From positions 24,888,501 to 24,952,500 of the forward strand of contig NC_134112.1 of assembly GCF_040939455.1 (NCBI RefSeq): a stretch of DNA of 64,000 nt, read 5' to 3'. A program made the translations under genes and the position numbers. Below, in pieces: positions 24,740-36,594 of the stretch; position 1 is the stretch's first letter; each line of letters starts with the position of its first letter. This DNA comes from Microcebus murinus. Taxonomy: Eukaryota > Chordata > Mammalia > Primates > Cheirogaleidae. The notes beneath the pieces were generated by a model. That model ran no database searches and was not told the DNA's origin. It saw nothing but the letters and a program-made list of their open reading frames with translations.

Positions 24740-24960
24740 TCAGTAGTTTACAAAGCACTTCCCCTTACATCAAGTTTTATTTGATCCTCCCAGCAAACTT
24801 TGAGGTAGATAAATCTCTCTTTTACAGATCATGGAAATAAGGTTCAGAAAAGCTGATTTATTAGCTAAGGTGAAATTGGTAATTGTTGAAGTCAAGGAAT
24901 AAATTTGGGTCTTCTATCCCCAAATCCACTCCTCTCCTTACCACACCAAACTTCACATCA
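24740..24960 (-). mobile_element. MIR SINE, diverged
   Basis: Reverse MIR order: 'tttacaaagcacttccc', 'atttgatcctcccagcaaac', 'tttgaggtagataaatctc', 'ttttacagatcatggaaata' and 'ggttcagaaaagctgattt'. Ends approximate. Confidence 0.7.
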
Positions 24961-25264
24961 GGAATACTGGACACCACACGATGCTCAGTAGCCCTCTTTA
25001 AGTCACAACATAATAGTTCATCATTGCTAATCCTTTTATGGGTTGTGTCTTTTGGACATTACAGAAGCAAGTGCTTTAAGAGCTGCTTTTGTTTGCTCTG
25101 GTCATCCATCCCAGGACAAACAGTGTAGGGGATGAAAGCAGCCCTGGCTGGTTGTCTGCCCAACAGTTATCCCCTCTATCCTTCCTTGCTAAGAGAGCCC
25201 CCATTGTGTTTGGGGACCTCCCTTCCTCTATGCAATTCATGGGTGAAGACCGATTAGATCAAGC

Positions 25265-25665
25265 CAATCAAGGCGACGCCATCTTCTGCCAGTGACTGGT
25301 TTGGGAAGGGGCATGTGACACAATTCTGGCCAATGAAACTCAAGGGAGAGTCTACCAGGGGCCCTCTCAGGGAGGTTTGCTTGGTTTTAAATCAAAGCAC
25401 ATTAAGAAACACTCCCTCTTCTTTAGTGGGTAGCATCATCTCATGACCATAAGGTGAGCAGCCTCAGGAAGAAGCCAACACACTGAGAATGACAGAGAGA
25501 TGGCAGGAAGCTGGGAGCTTCAGAATGAGTTGATGGATTCATCAACCCTAGAGCCACCATGTCTCAGGACTTCTTGTTATATAAGAAAATGAAATCCCCT
25601 TATTGTTCAAGGTAGTTGAGTTGAGGTTTCATGTTACTTGCAGCCAAACATCTAACAGAAAATTT
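25265..25665 (+). mobile_element. MLT1-like LTR (ERVL-MaLR), 3' part
   Basis: The 3' end 'agttgagttgaggtttcatg' then 'ttacttgcagccaaacatc' follows the MLT1 terminus pattern. Upstream phrases 'ggccaatgaaactcaaggg' and 'agagccaccatgtctcagg' also fit an LTR of this class. The 5' boundary is uncertain. Confidence 0.5.
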
Positions 25666-28385
25666 GTCCAGGTAAAAAAGTTGGATACATATTTCAATTC
25701 AAGTTATGCTACAACCAGTTGAATGTATCTTAAATTGCCTAACAATGATAGGATACTATAATATATATATTAATGAGGTGCCCAGCTTACTTAAAATATA
25801 TACTTTATTTTCACAAATAAGAATCCTCTTCTGTCTAGATCTCAAAGTCCCTGAAGGACTGCTGCATCTTGTGGTCTAGTAGCTAAGATTCTGTGCTTTC
25901 TGAAAGTACCTGAAGGATCCAATATAAAATCACCTTGATATGTTAATAACAACATGTGATTATAAATCTGGAGATCAGCATAATCAATGGCTAGAAATGT
26001 ATTAGTTGAAAGTTTTGGGTAATATATATAATGTTGGATTGGAAAACCATTATGAGTCTAAATCTTATAATGGAGAAAATTCTTATACCGACAGATCAAA
26101 CTGTAGCATCTGTTAACATCCCAACAATGTTTGTGGTAGTCTCCACAATGACACCCCTAAGATCAGCCAAGCTCAAAAACACAATCAGGATTAACAGTCA
26201 TGCTGAGAAAAATGCTCTATTATGTCTTCCTTGTGAGATAGAGTAATCTAAAAGAATGCAATGCAAACCATATTTCAGGGAGAGAGTAACACAAAAATGG
26301 AGTGGTTACACATCTAAGATCCATGAATGCCTACATATGTTATAATATAATACTACCAATGAGAATACCTTGAATCAGGAATGCTTGTGTTATCCATTTT
26401 ATCAACAAGTCTCGGGGAATTCAATCAGTTTGAGATAAAGTCATTTTCCCTAGTTCGTTGTGTACATTAGGTCTATCTTTCAATAGATGTGATCCCCCCA
26501 GTAAAAAGAGGGTCTTGGTTTGGGTTTCCCTGACATAGAGCCTGAGTCAAGCATTGCAAATGGTTTACTTAGGAGGTGATCCCAGGAAACACCAACAGGG
26601 GAGTTGGGACGTGAGACAGGGAGAGAAAGAAAGCCAAGGTAAGAAGTCCGTTACTACTCTCAGCAGCTGGAGTCAATCCCACTGGGGAACTCTGGGAAGC
26701 ATTGTAGAACATGCCTCAGTTTGCTAACTGACAGGCAACTGAGAAACATATCCACCAACTCCCCATACACCTTTGGTTAAGAACTGCCTTAGCAGGCAGG
26801 GACTCCCTTGTTGTTTCATCTTGCCTGTTAACAGGTTGAGCATGTTCCCATAGGCCCACACCACCATAACCGAAAATGTTCAGGCAAAGAATTGCAGGTG
26901 TTCATAGAAAGCAGTCTTCAAAGCGTAGAAGTGTGTGCTGAGAACATATGGGTGTGGTGCAGACAGCATCTGCTACCCAGAGTAAAACACACTGCATTCC
27001 TTATCCTCCACTTGGTAATTGAGAATACACTTTACCATATTGAAGGCTCCAAAAAGATCTATCTAAGAAACTTGTATAGGTTGGATTAACCCCAGAGGGT
27101 ATTTCAAATGTGCAACCAATAGAACTATTGAGCAGCAGGTTTGACTTTGGGAAAAGCTGCTTCAGATGGATCAGTAGTAGTCACACAAAGTAGGTCAACT
27201 GTGACGGCCACACCTTTCCAAGTGGAACCGAGTCTTCCCATGCTCACAACCCAACTCATTTTCATTCCAGGCTGTGTCATTTGTTTTCTCATGAGCCAAT
27301 GAATCGTCCACTCTGAGGCAAGTGTCCACCCTTGATCTGGGTGTACTTGGAAATTGGGGGATTGTTCACATAAAAGATGAGCTGGGACAGTTCCTTGGGA
27401 ATTTTATTTGGGAAACATGGAGAAATATAGGGAATTACAGGAGAAGTGGAAACTTAAAGGACATATAAAGAATTGTGTGGTGGTGTTGGGGTTATGAGAG
27501 GGAGGCAGACTGGGGGCTGTGAGGGATCTTGGCAATCTGAAATTATGATTAAGCAAAAACTATGAATTTTTTTAAAAGAATAAAAGCAATTTTTAAAAAA
27601 GAATAAGTGCATCAGAGCTACTTACAATCAGAGACAAAGAAGAACAGATACCCAGATTGCTATAAGTCATATCACTGGGGGAAACCCAGGGTGAGGATTC
27701 ATAACCCCCAGTCCTTGTGCATTAGGGCCACCTCAGATGCAGGAATGCCCTCCAGTTCTGGACTTGGTGAGGCCCAGCCCTGTTTTAGCTATGTTCTTGG
27801 AATTACGTGAAGATCCATCTTAATCCTTACATAAACTCTTGCTCGAACTTGTTTGAGTAGCTCCATGTTGTTTGCAACTGAACAAGTTTTGTAAATCAGG
27901 GATTTAAATCAGGGCCTGCTAACAGGTCAAAATGTCAAGCAATGTCTGTGACCAAGAGAGGGGCTTTGACAGATCAGCAAGAAAAGATAGATGTAAGAAA
28001 GTCAAGTGAGATCTCCCATTAAAAACTCCTGAAACAGGGTGGAATTTCTGCTTCCAGTCTAGGTAGTGGGAAATTTTCACCCTAGTTCTGGGTAGAAGTA
28101 AAGGCATTCTGGTTGAGAGACTAGTCTCTGAACTAAACTACCTGCTCTTCTAGCCCTTCCCCCTGGGTTTCCTCTTTCCACTTAACAACCTGAGCTTGGA
28201 CTCGTGCAGCAGAGAATGGTTTGGTTCAGTAACTGAGCTGAAAGCGAGACACCACATAAAATAGGTCAGGGCCTTGGTGGAGGATGGGAAAGTTGACCCT
28301 GAGGGCCTTTGCCTAAGCGGAAGTCATCTTCACAGTGTGTCTTTCATGACGGTGACGGTTCTCTCTAACAGAAATGTGCTTCGAG
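25666..28385. other. No recognised gene; one unnamed old repeat
   Basis: About 26510-26800 has phrases of an old interspersed repeat ('acttaggaggtgatcccagg', 'gagtcaatcccactggggaac') that I cannot name. AT-rich sequence lies on both sides. The frames at 26031-26246, 26892-27089 and 27607-27810 show no recognised domain and are not called. Confidence 0.4.
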
Positions 28386-28389
28386 ATGG

Positions 28390-28605
28390 CATCAGTGGAA
28401 AGAAGTCAAATGTTGGCCTCAACACAGACTCAGGTTCAAATCCCAGTACCACTACTTTCAACATGTGACGGCAGGACAAATTACTTAGATCTGTGGGCCC
28501 CAGTTCCCTCATTTGTAAATGAGAAGAGTAATACTTAGTCTATCATATTATTATAACAGCTAAATGAAATGCCTGAACACAATCAATTATAAATATTTAT
28601 TCTCT
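28390..28605 (+). mobile_element. MIR SINE
   Basis: Sense MIR: 'cagactcaggttcaaatccc', 'agtaccactactttcaac', 'gacaaattacttagatctg', 'cagttccctcatttgtaaa' and 'aacagctaaatgaaatgcc'. Ends approximate. Confidence 0.88.
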
Positions 28606-28830
28606 TCCCCCTTAGAAAAGGAACGGAAGCCAGTGGGAAGTCTGTATTGCCTACGTCTCTCTAAACCAGCTTGATCAGCTTGTAACCTAGTTCTGATCAG
28701 GACGGGATAGAATTTAGAAATTTCATTCAGGACCTTGTCTTATGTAGTGGACATAGTACATAAAGCTACTTAGAATCGTAGACTCCCCCAGATGCTAGAG
28801 CCTGAGGGACTTTGGCTATCACCCTCCGCG

Positions 28831-28835
<5 letters not shown>

Positions 28836-28861
<26 letters not shown>
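28836..28861. repeat. (CA)n microsatellite
   Basis: About 12 CA units preceded by a CGCGTGCGCG stretch; it directly abuts the MIR that follows. Confidence 0.95.
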
Positions 28862-28990
28862 TCCTTATTTTACAGGTGAAGAACCTGGGGCCGAGAGGGG
28901 TGACGTGACTTGTCCCGGTCATATAGCCAGTCAACAGCAGAGGCTGGAGGAGAGCCCCGGTTCCAGACTTCCCATTTAGTCTTCTTCTCA
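28862..28990 (-). mobile_element. MIR SINE fragment
   Basis: Reverse MIR core: 'ccttattttacaggtgaag', 'aacctggggccgagaggggtg', 'acttgtcccggtcatatagcc' and 'agccccggttccagacttcc'. Its left side is cut by the CA repeat. Confidence 0.82.
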
Positions 28991-28991
28991 T

Positions 28992-29384
28992 CAGAACTCA
29001 TTGGTTTTTTTATCCTTAGATCAAGTTCTCTATTCAACTCAAAACATATCTTCCCAGAATTTCTGTTGTTTTCTTTCTGTTTTTCTCTAGGGTAAATCTA
29101 AAAGCGCTTTTCCTCATAGACTATGGGTGTGGCTCTTGGACGTGGCGGGCTGTCCACATTCCTGGAGGTGCTCGTCCCCTACTCCACCTTCACCGTCCCC
29201 TTCTCAAGTTAGGGTTAAGGGTCCCTCCTTAACTTACCTCAGTGGTCACGCTTTCTCCACGGTGCGGGAACTGCTGTCTCCTCCTCTCGACTGCACAGGC
29301 AGGCCCTCATCTGGCTCCTCCAGCACATGTTGGTTGGATGAATGGATTTTTAAGTGTATGTTATGGACACTGAAATAGAAACTT
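28992..29384. other. No recognised gene or repeat
   Basis: A C/T-rich segment at about 29160-29310 gives a frame at 29127-29378 with low-complexity Pro/Ser content. Nothing supports it as coding. Confidence 0.45.
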
Positions 29385-29560
29385 ATTGACATCAATAAGA
29401 AATTCAATAAGAATTTCTTATTGAAATCAATTAGAGACTTATTAAAATCAATTCAATAATTGAATTGATTTCAATTATTGAAATCAATTCTAGTTGATTG
29501 AAATCAATTAGAAATAAACTAGAATCAAATAGAATAAACTTATTGAAGTCAATAAGTCCT
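29385..29560. repeat. Palindrome-rich AT tract of ATTGAAATCAAT units
   Basis: Seven or so imperfect copies of a self-complementary motif (ATTGACATCAAT, ATTGAAATCAAT, ATTAAAATCAAT, ATTGATTTCAAT, ATTGAAGTCAAT) lie within 170 bases. A perfect 13-bp inverted repeat, TTCAATAATTGAA at 29452-29464 and TTCAATTATTGAA at 29470-29482, is separated by 5 bases. No coding frame or known satellite is recognised. Confidence 0.85.
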
Positions 29561-31264
29561 CAACTGTCAATGTAAATGAGATGACGCTTTGATGTCAGTG
29601 ATTTCTTTACTGAGGACATGTAAATTACACTGCTAATACACTGACAACCTCTGGAGAGCAATGGTCCAGTCTAGCCAGGGTCCCTAGTGTGGGCACAGAG
29701 TGAAAACCTCAGACCTCTCAGCTGGGGGACATGAAAAGCCCTTTCCCAGTTCTGTATGTCAACTTCCCCATCTGTAAAGGTGTGGCAGGAAGGAGGCACC
29801 TTAGGTTTTCATTTTAAGGTTACTTTTGGTTCTAAAGTAGTAAAATCCTATAATAGATTATAAGTACATTTGTTCAAGCCACCGCTCTGTTAAGGGCTAT
29901 GAAACTTCATTGTTGTTCTCAGATCAGATCTCAAAGGAATTACCCAAGTTAACACATAAATAATCTGCTTTATAACAGACTCCACTCTTAAGCGTCAGTC
30001 ATAAAAACAGAAACCTTTTGAAATCTTAGAGCAAAACACACATCATTTACCCTTCTCTTTTTAGAATCACTATTAGATTTTAAAACACATAAACATAAAA
30101 GGCTTTTCTATCAATTCATTCATTTATGCTGTTCAGGTTTACTAAGCACTTACTCAGGGGACAGGGCAGCGTGTGATTCCCCCAAGAAAGCCCATGAACT
30201 TCATATCTGGTCAATGGTACTAATCAGTCCCTGCATTAAGAAAAAAATGGTTTTTGAAAGTACAAGAACTCTGGTGTCATTTATTCTTCTACCATTATTT
30301 GTGAGTGCTTTCAAGGATAGAAAGCGAATGTTAACTACTCTGAACAATATTTCGGTTTTAAGAGTTTGAAACAAAATCATATGCAAAAAGCACAGCAAGC
30401 TGGTCCCTCCTTTAGGGAGGGATGGAGAGTTCTCTTTTTAAAATGGTTTTGCAAATATTCACACCAACAATAAAGCTATAAATAAAAAGACCTTGAAAAA
30501 CACCCTCTTACCAGGGGACTATGTATAAGATTCACAAGCACAGGTACTCAAACACAAGAAATGCTTTTAAATTTCCCTTCATTATTTTCAATAACATGCT
30601 TAAACTGGGTAGGGAAGTAAGAACCAAAGCAGAGAAATTCTTTAAAAATATATTCTTGATGGGGGGAAATCTTAGAATATCAAACAGCTTGAGGAATAGG
30701 AGTTTTTCTAGATGCTATTGAACCAGGAGGCAGTTAATGAGTGAAGAAATGTCTTTGGAATTGAGCAAGAAAGGATTGTGCAGTGAGATCCTCATTTCTC
30801 CGGGTCAGAGCTGGAGAACCGACTAAACTAAAACTCGGGAAAGATCTGCTTAGAGTAGGTGCAGCTATCGATTATCTATCAGTAGTTGTTTGAAACCAGT
30901 TGCTGTCCTCTGTAACAATATTAAAAGGTGACCTATCTCTCTGATGACTCAGATCTAGTGGAAGTTAAACTAAAAAAACTTGGTAAGCATGAAACAAACA
31001 GAGGCATTGACGATTCCAGCATGTTTTAATTTTACTAATTTAGTATATTGAGCATCCCATGCAATTTTTATCATTATTACGTATGTATCCTACATCAGAC
31101 TGAAAATCAAACTGAAAAAGATCCATTATGTTTGCTCTGTGTGTGCACATGTGTGGGCATGTGTGTGTACACACGTGTGTGTGTGTGTGAGAAAATGTCC
31201 CAGAGTGGAAAGATGAAAAAGTGCAAGCATTTATTTAAAAACTTACCCCACAAGTTCAAAGGAA
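29561..31264. other. No recognised gene; possible L2 3' end
   Basis: 'attcattcatttatgctg' at about 30115-30200 may be a decayed minus-strand L2 3' end. An impure TG tract lies at 31135-31190. Frames at 30201-30398 and 30521-30721 have AT-rich low-complexity translations and are not called. Confidence 0.4.
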
Positions 31265-31540
31265 CTTAAAAGAATCAGTCTTGAGCAAAATAATCAAACA
31301 TGAAAGATACCCTAAAACTCCATTTGTATGAATTACAGCAAGACAAACTAACCCATGACGTTAGGAGTTAGGACAGTGGCTGGTCCTTGGGGGGTGTTGA
31401 TTGGAAGGCAGCAGCACAAGGAGACTCCTAGGGTGTTGTTGATAATCTTCTTAATGTGCTGGTTTGGTGAGTGTGTTCAGTTTGTTAAAATTCATCAGGC
31501 CGGACCCTTGTGGCAAGTGTACTTTTCAGTCAGTTAGGTC
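31265..31540 (+). mobile_element. L1M LINE, 3' UTR fragment
   Basis: Sense L1M phrases: 'tgagcaaaataatcaaacatg', 'aactccatttgtatgaatt', 'gttaggagttaggacagtgg', 'ttggggggtgttgattgg', 'gtgtgttcagtttgttaaaa' and 'gtgtacttttcagtcag'. The expected L1 terminus does not follow directly; a similar 'atgttacatttcaataaag' is found at about 31988. Confidence 0.8.
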
Positions 31541-31975
31541 AGAAGCACATGTGAGATGGCGTTGGGAGTGCAAGATGTTCCTCGGAGAGTAGCATCTATG
31601 AAAATGAGAAGGGGGCAGAGGCAGGGGCAGGAAGGGCTGCTGGACATTTGGGCAGAGCCGGCAAAATGTCTGCCAGCCTGTCAACAGCTCCATGGCTAAC
31701 GCGGCTCGTTGGAGGAGTTTTGAGGTAGGTAGAGATGACTAGGTCCTCATAACAAAGTCTTGCTCAGTCACTGGCTGGGGCCACCTTGACAAGGAGTGTC
31801 CTCAGCTCAAAAGCTGAAGTGGACCCAAGCGGTTAACAGCGAGAGGCTAGCACGTAGCCACACTCCTTGCCACCGGACAATGAGTTCTTTCTTAAAGGGG
31901 GTTTGAGTGGTGTGTGGATCCATGTGTTGCCAGAGGTGGATTATGGATATATATTAACTGTTTATGATATCATAT
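31541..31975. other. Unassigned segment, possibly inserted in an L1M
   Basis: Moderate-GC sequence of no recognised family lies between the L1M 3' UTR that ends at 31540 and a 'catttcaataaag' phrase at 31996 that resembles that L1's terminus. It could be an old insertion, or the second phrase could be chance. Confidence 0.35.
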
Positions 31976-32917
31976 AGAAATACACTATGTTACATTTCAA
32001 TAAAGAGGGATTTTTCAAGAAAAAAGAACATGCCATCCACTCCAGGTGTCTCAATATCTACTTGCACAGACCTCGGTGTTACACAAGTTAAATAAAAGCA
32101 TTCCATGATGAAAAATGGAAAAATGATTTTTCCCCCATTTTCACAGAACAAAATGCTGAAATAATGCATAAACCTTTCCTATTAAGTTTTTATCTTATAA
32201 ATTCTTCCAAAATCTTTGACGCATACTACTGCATGTCTGTGTAAGAGTAAGATGACATCTGACTTAACACAAACTTATATCTTTTGTTACATTTTGCCAT
32301 GTCACTATTTCATGAGATTCTACCAAGACCACCATGGCATACAGGTGTCTAACTACAGAAACAAGTTTGAGGATCAACTAAGCTACTTAGAAATAATGAA
32401 TGCTAGAACTCTGAGGAACTTACAGAAGATCAATGCTCTAATCACCAGCCACTGGGGAATAAATGCTCCATCTGCAAAGTTCATGAGCAGTTATGGTGCT
32501 GCGTGTCTCTCACATGTACTGGATCATGTGTTGTATGTGGCTTCTCATTTTAAGTTCTCTATTTATTACATGAAGCTCAGTTCGAATTCCACCTGTATAC
32601 TTCGTCTCTGTTTCTGCCGACATGTGACTCATAGTCTGCCTATCTTAGCATCAGAGACACCCAGGCCTAGATCTTAATCATGCCCGCTGGATTCCAACAC
32701 ACACACCCACACTCCCCTTTACAGCTATCCTTTCTGAACCTTCCCACTCATAAACTCTTACATTCACCTCATGCTCTCTGCCTGACCCATTAACCTGGCC
32801 TGTTTCCCAGACTGGAGGTCTCTAGGCTCGTCCTGTCTTGTAGCCACCCTGGTGCTAAAATATGTTAAGTATGACAGAATGTTTAGAAGTTCAGAATACA
32901 GTCACATGTCTGTAGCA

Positions 32918-32963
<46 letters not shown>

Positions 32964-33560
32964 TCTCTTGTGAATAGGAGGAAATAGCAATTAATTGGGG
33001 GTCATATCATTAGAAGTGCTTTAGTGTATAATGAAAAGTGATCAACTGTACAGGTTCATGGTTCATAGCCAATAAAATTTCAATACAAAAAAAGTCCAAT
33101 AAACGTCTTCATAAATGACTATTAGCAGGAAACACTTATTATTTTGGCTGCACAGACATCTGTTTTGTTTGGAAAGAACATCTTTGTTTTCTCTTAGAGA
33201 CTTACCTTCCCATCACAGTAAGTAGCTTTGATGGGATTGTCAACCAAGACACCTTGGCCTTCCCAATCCAAGAGAAGAACATGTGGTCCAAGCTGGACCA
33301 GTTGGGCTCTGGAGATTTTGAATCTTTGACATAGGGCCACAACGACAGGAAAAAATTGTTATAGATAATCTATTACAGCAAGGGATCATGAGAAAATGGT
33401 TAAATGCTTCCAACTCATCAGCCCTCAGGAGCTACTACTGTTCTCTCTTGACCTTCCTTTTTAAGGAATAGAACAATTTTCAGTGAAAATATTTTAATGA
33501 ACTCCCACTACAGGACAGGCATAGTAAGCAAACTATAAAGCAATAGTTTCCATTATAATC
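31976..33560. other. No recognised gene
   Basis: The open frame through 32216-32677 starts at TTG. From its first ATG it is about 141 codons, with an AT-driven composition, and I recognise no domain. About 33190-33345 contains 'ttcccaatccaagagaag' and 'gtccaagctggaccag', phrases of an old repeat that I cannot name. Confidence 0.45.
32920..32960. repeat. (TA)n microsatellite
   Basis: About 20 uninterrupted TA units, which are likely to vary in length between individuals. Confidence 0.96.
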
Positions 33561-33564
33561 AGAA

Positions 33565-33640
33565 ACAGAGCTCATTCATTCATTCATTTAACAAATATTT
33601 ATTAAACTAAGACTTATGCTCTGGCCATGATAGAGTAATA
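33565..33640 (-). mobile_element. L2 LINE 3' end
   Basis: CATTCATTCATTCATTT followed by 'aacaaatatttattaaac' is the reverse complement of the L2 3' terminus. Only a short piece remains before the L1 that begins downstream. Confidence 0.65.
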
Positions 33641-33649
33641 GGAACCTAA

Positions 33650-34590
33650 TTTACTCTCTTCCTAAAACAAACAAACAAACAAAAAAAAAAAAGCAAAATA
33701 TACAAAACAATGGTCTTTAAAACATTGAACATAAGCCAATGAAGACTAGTGATCCCTGAAAGATGGGAAACATGCATGATGAGCCCTACAATCACTTCAG
33801 TCTACCACCCGGAGGGAGTTTCCAGGCTGTAGCGTAGGGAGAGAAAACTCAGGAAAAGCCCAGAGATCTTCCGAGGTTGAGCAGAGCTGGGAATACAAGG
33901 AGGTCGAGGCAGCTAGACTACACAGGGCAGAGTACCAGAGAAGAGAAAACTGTATGGAGAGTTTCACAGATTTGCAGCTAATTACTCAAAATTTTACCCA
34001 AGTACTGATTAGTGCATGTGGGTAAGAAAACCACCTGAGGCTGGGAAGAGAAACACCTGGAAAGATTAGAGGAAACAATCTCCAGAAATCACTCAGGGCC
34101 AGAATAGTTCCTGTTCCCACAAGCCAGAGTAGAGAGACTCATAACTGATAGGACATCAGATGGGGTTTTACTCAGTAGTGGGGCAAGCTCAGTAGTAGAG
34201 GTAAAGCTCTGGTCTTCCCTAAAAAAAGATTGAAAACAACATCTAAAAGAATCAGACTAATCCAGGTGACTTAACTGCATTCCAGAACAAAGCTCAAAAA
34301 TACATATAGTAATTTAAATGTATCTAGCACTCCACAAGGTAAAACTCATAATGTCTGGCATCCAAACAAAAATTACCAGGCACACAAAGAAACAGGAAAA
34401 TATGACCCATAATGAAAAGTCAACTAATTGAAACTGACCCAGAAATGGCAAAGTTGATAGAATTAGTAAATAAGGATGTTTTTGAAAACCAGTTATTATA
34501 ACATATGACTATTGACTATTATATATGGTCAAGAAACTAGAGGAAATGCTGAGCATGAACCCCTAACAAACATGGAAGGTATTTTTAAAA
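33650..34590 (+). mobile_element. Old L1M/HAL1 LINE, 5' UTR to ORF1 region (part 1)
   Basis: Contains phrases of the old L1 5' region in order: 'acatctaaaagaatcagac', 'tccaggtgacttaactgc', 'agcactccacaaggtaaaac', 'aatgtctggcatccaaac', 'aaaattaccaggcacac', 'aggaaaatatgacccataat' and 'gatagaattagtaaataag'. The frame is broken, so no protein is expected. It continues at 34865 and 35490 around later insertions. Confidence 0.8.
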
Positions 34591-34850
34591 ATTGCAAACC
34601 AGGAAATCTGAATAAAGTCTTAAGTTAATAGTTCTATACCAATGCTGATTTCTTTTTTTTTTTTTTTTTTTTTTTTTGACCAATGCTGATTTCTTAATGT
34701 TGACAAATGCACCATGGTAATGTAAGATGCTAACATTTAAGTAAACTGGGTGTAGAGTATATGAGAATATGCTATACTATCTTTGAAATTCTTTGTGTTT
34801 TTATAAATCTAAAATTATTTCAAAATAAATTCTTTTAAAATGGTAGTATA
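34591..34850 (+). mobile_element. L1M 3' tail nested in the older L1
   Basis: 'aaatctgaataaagtcttaag', 'gatgctaacatttaag', 'ctgggtgtagagtatatg', 'ctatactatctttgaaa' and 'aatctaaaattatttc' form a typical L1M 3' end with an A-rich terminus. It interrupts the old L1 5' sequence, which resumes near 34865. It is itself split by the poly(T) insertion at 34655-34678. Confidence 0.72.
34638..34695 (-). mobile_element. Poly(A)-only retroposition with 17-bp target duplication
   Basis: The sequence ACCAATGCTGATTTCTT occurs at 34638-34654 and again, identical, at 34679-34695. Between the copies lie about 23 T and one G. Read on the minus strand this is a direct duplication flanking one C and a poly(A) tail, with no element body. 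The flank reads ATT/AAGAAA, close to the L1 endonuclease target TT/AAAA. Confidence 0.88.
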
Positions 34851-34864
34851 AAGTATTATGTGCC

Positions 34865-35473
<609 letters not shown>

Positions 35474-35489
35474 AAAAATATTCAAAGAA

Positions 35490-35660
35490 GTGATGGATAA
35501 AAAGTCTTCATATTTTATTACCCACAGATCCAAGAAGTTCAATGAACCTTGAGCACAAGAAACATGGAAAGAACTATACCAAAGCATATCATAATCAAAT
35601 TGCATAAAACTAGTAATAAAGAGAAAAAATCTCAAAATCATTCAGAGAATATAAGTAAAT
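35490..35660 (+). mobile_element. Old L1M/HAL1 LINE, ORF1 region (part 3)
   Basis: Continues the same L1 beyond the Alu: 'acccacagatccaagaag', 'ttcaatgaaccttgagc', 'acaagaaacatggaaag', 'catatcataatcaaattgc', 'aagagaaaaaatctcaaaatc'. The match in order on both sides shows that the Alu landed inside it. Confidence 0.8.
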
Positions 35661-35679
35661 ACAAGACTTTTTTAAAGAA

Positions 35680-35930
35680 CCTACTATGCCCCAGTGCTTA
35701 AGGCATTTTTATTTATCTTTTCTTTTCCTTTTTTCTTTTCCTTTACCTTCCTTCCTCTCTTCCTTCCTTCTTTCCAGAATGTAAGGTGTAAGAGTAGTTA
35801 CATATATTTCTACCTTGGACCCTTGGTTCTTTAGATTTCAAGGATATACAATAGAGAAATCATTTTTCATAAATCAGATACTCTCCTTGCCTTGAAGGAA
35901 GTTACAGTCTAGAAATTAGTATAAATATTC
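35680..35930 (-). mobile_element. L2 LINE with internal TTCC expansion
   Basis: 'gaacctactatgccccagtgc' at the left and 'actctccttgccttgaagg' with 'aagttacagtctagaaat' at the right are reverse-complement L2 3' phrases. A pyrimidine tract of CTTTT/CTTCC units at 35715-35776 sits between them. Confidence 0.6.
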
Positions 35931-36285
35931 CATATGTAAACTTTTAGACTTATAATTTATTTTTCTTGAGGGTTCCTATTTGCTAAGTACTCCTAAATAT
36001 ATAACAAATGTGTGTTTAAACTTGCTTATAGATAAAATTTCACAAATGAAAAATAATTTTCCATCACTGGAAACATGTTTTGAAGGGAAAATCATTCTGA
36101 AGCTGAATGTAATTGGTAATTGCACTCGCAGAGGGCAGGGGAAGGAACATCTGAGACTGAAGGGAAGGAAGATTTCCAACCTCAAGGCTTTTCATATATT
36201 GAAAAGTATAACTATAAAGAGGTAGAAAGTCATAACAGTGTGAGTGAGTGTGTGTGTGTGGGGGGGGGTGTCAGGTGGAATGGCA
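35931..36285. other. No recognised gene; TG/G tract
   Basis: AT-rich, with opposing frames (35976-36225) that show no domain. A short TG run followed by nine G residues lies at 36239-36268, just before the Alu. Confidence 0.45.
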
Positions 36286-36288
36286 GAT

Positions 36289-36577
36289 TTTTTTTTTAAT
36301 TTTTTGAGACAGAGTCTGCCACCCAGACTAGAGTGCAGTGGTGTCAGCCTAGCTCACTGCAACCTCAAACTCCTTGGCTTAAACCTTCTTCCTGCCTCAG
36401 CCTCCCAAGTAGCTGAGACTACAGGTGCACATCACCACACTCCGTTAATTATTTCTATTTTTAGTAGAGATGGGGTCTTGCTCTTCTCAGTCTGGTCTTG
36501 AACTCTTGAGTGCAAGCAATCCTCCCACATCAGCCTCCTACACTGCTACGATTACAGGCATGACACACTGTGCCTGG
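36289..36577 (-). mobile_element. Alu SINE, old AluJ-like
   Basis: Poly(T), TGAGACAGAGTCTG and an ordinary short linker (TTCTATTTTTAGTAGAGATG) end at the reverse complement of CCAGGCACAG. It is diverged. A 7-bp GGCAGAT at 36282-36288 and 36582-36588 is the likely remnant of its target-site duplication. Confidence 0.92.
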
Positions 36578-36594
36578 AACAGGCAGATCTTAGA

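Noticed and set aside
28836..28861. Regular short repeats considered as a CRISPR or satellite array
   Set aside because: It is a CA dinucleotide microsatellite; the organism is a mammal and there are no spaced direct repeats.
32216..32677. 153-codon open frame on the plus strand
   Set aside because: Starts at TTG, about 141 codons from the first ATG. Composition is that of translated AT-rich DNA and no family is recognised. With some 2,000 ATGs in the six frames one such frame is not surprising.
33190..33345. Possible exon with 'cagtaagtagctttg' donor-like text
   Set aside because: No acceptor and open frame fit together, and the following phrases look like an old interspersed repeat.
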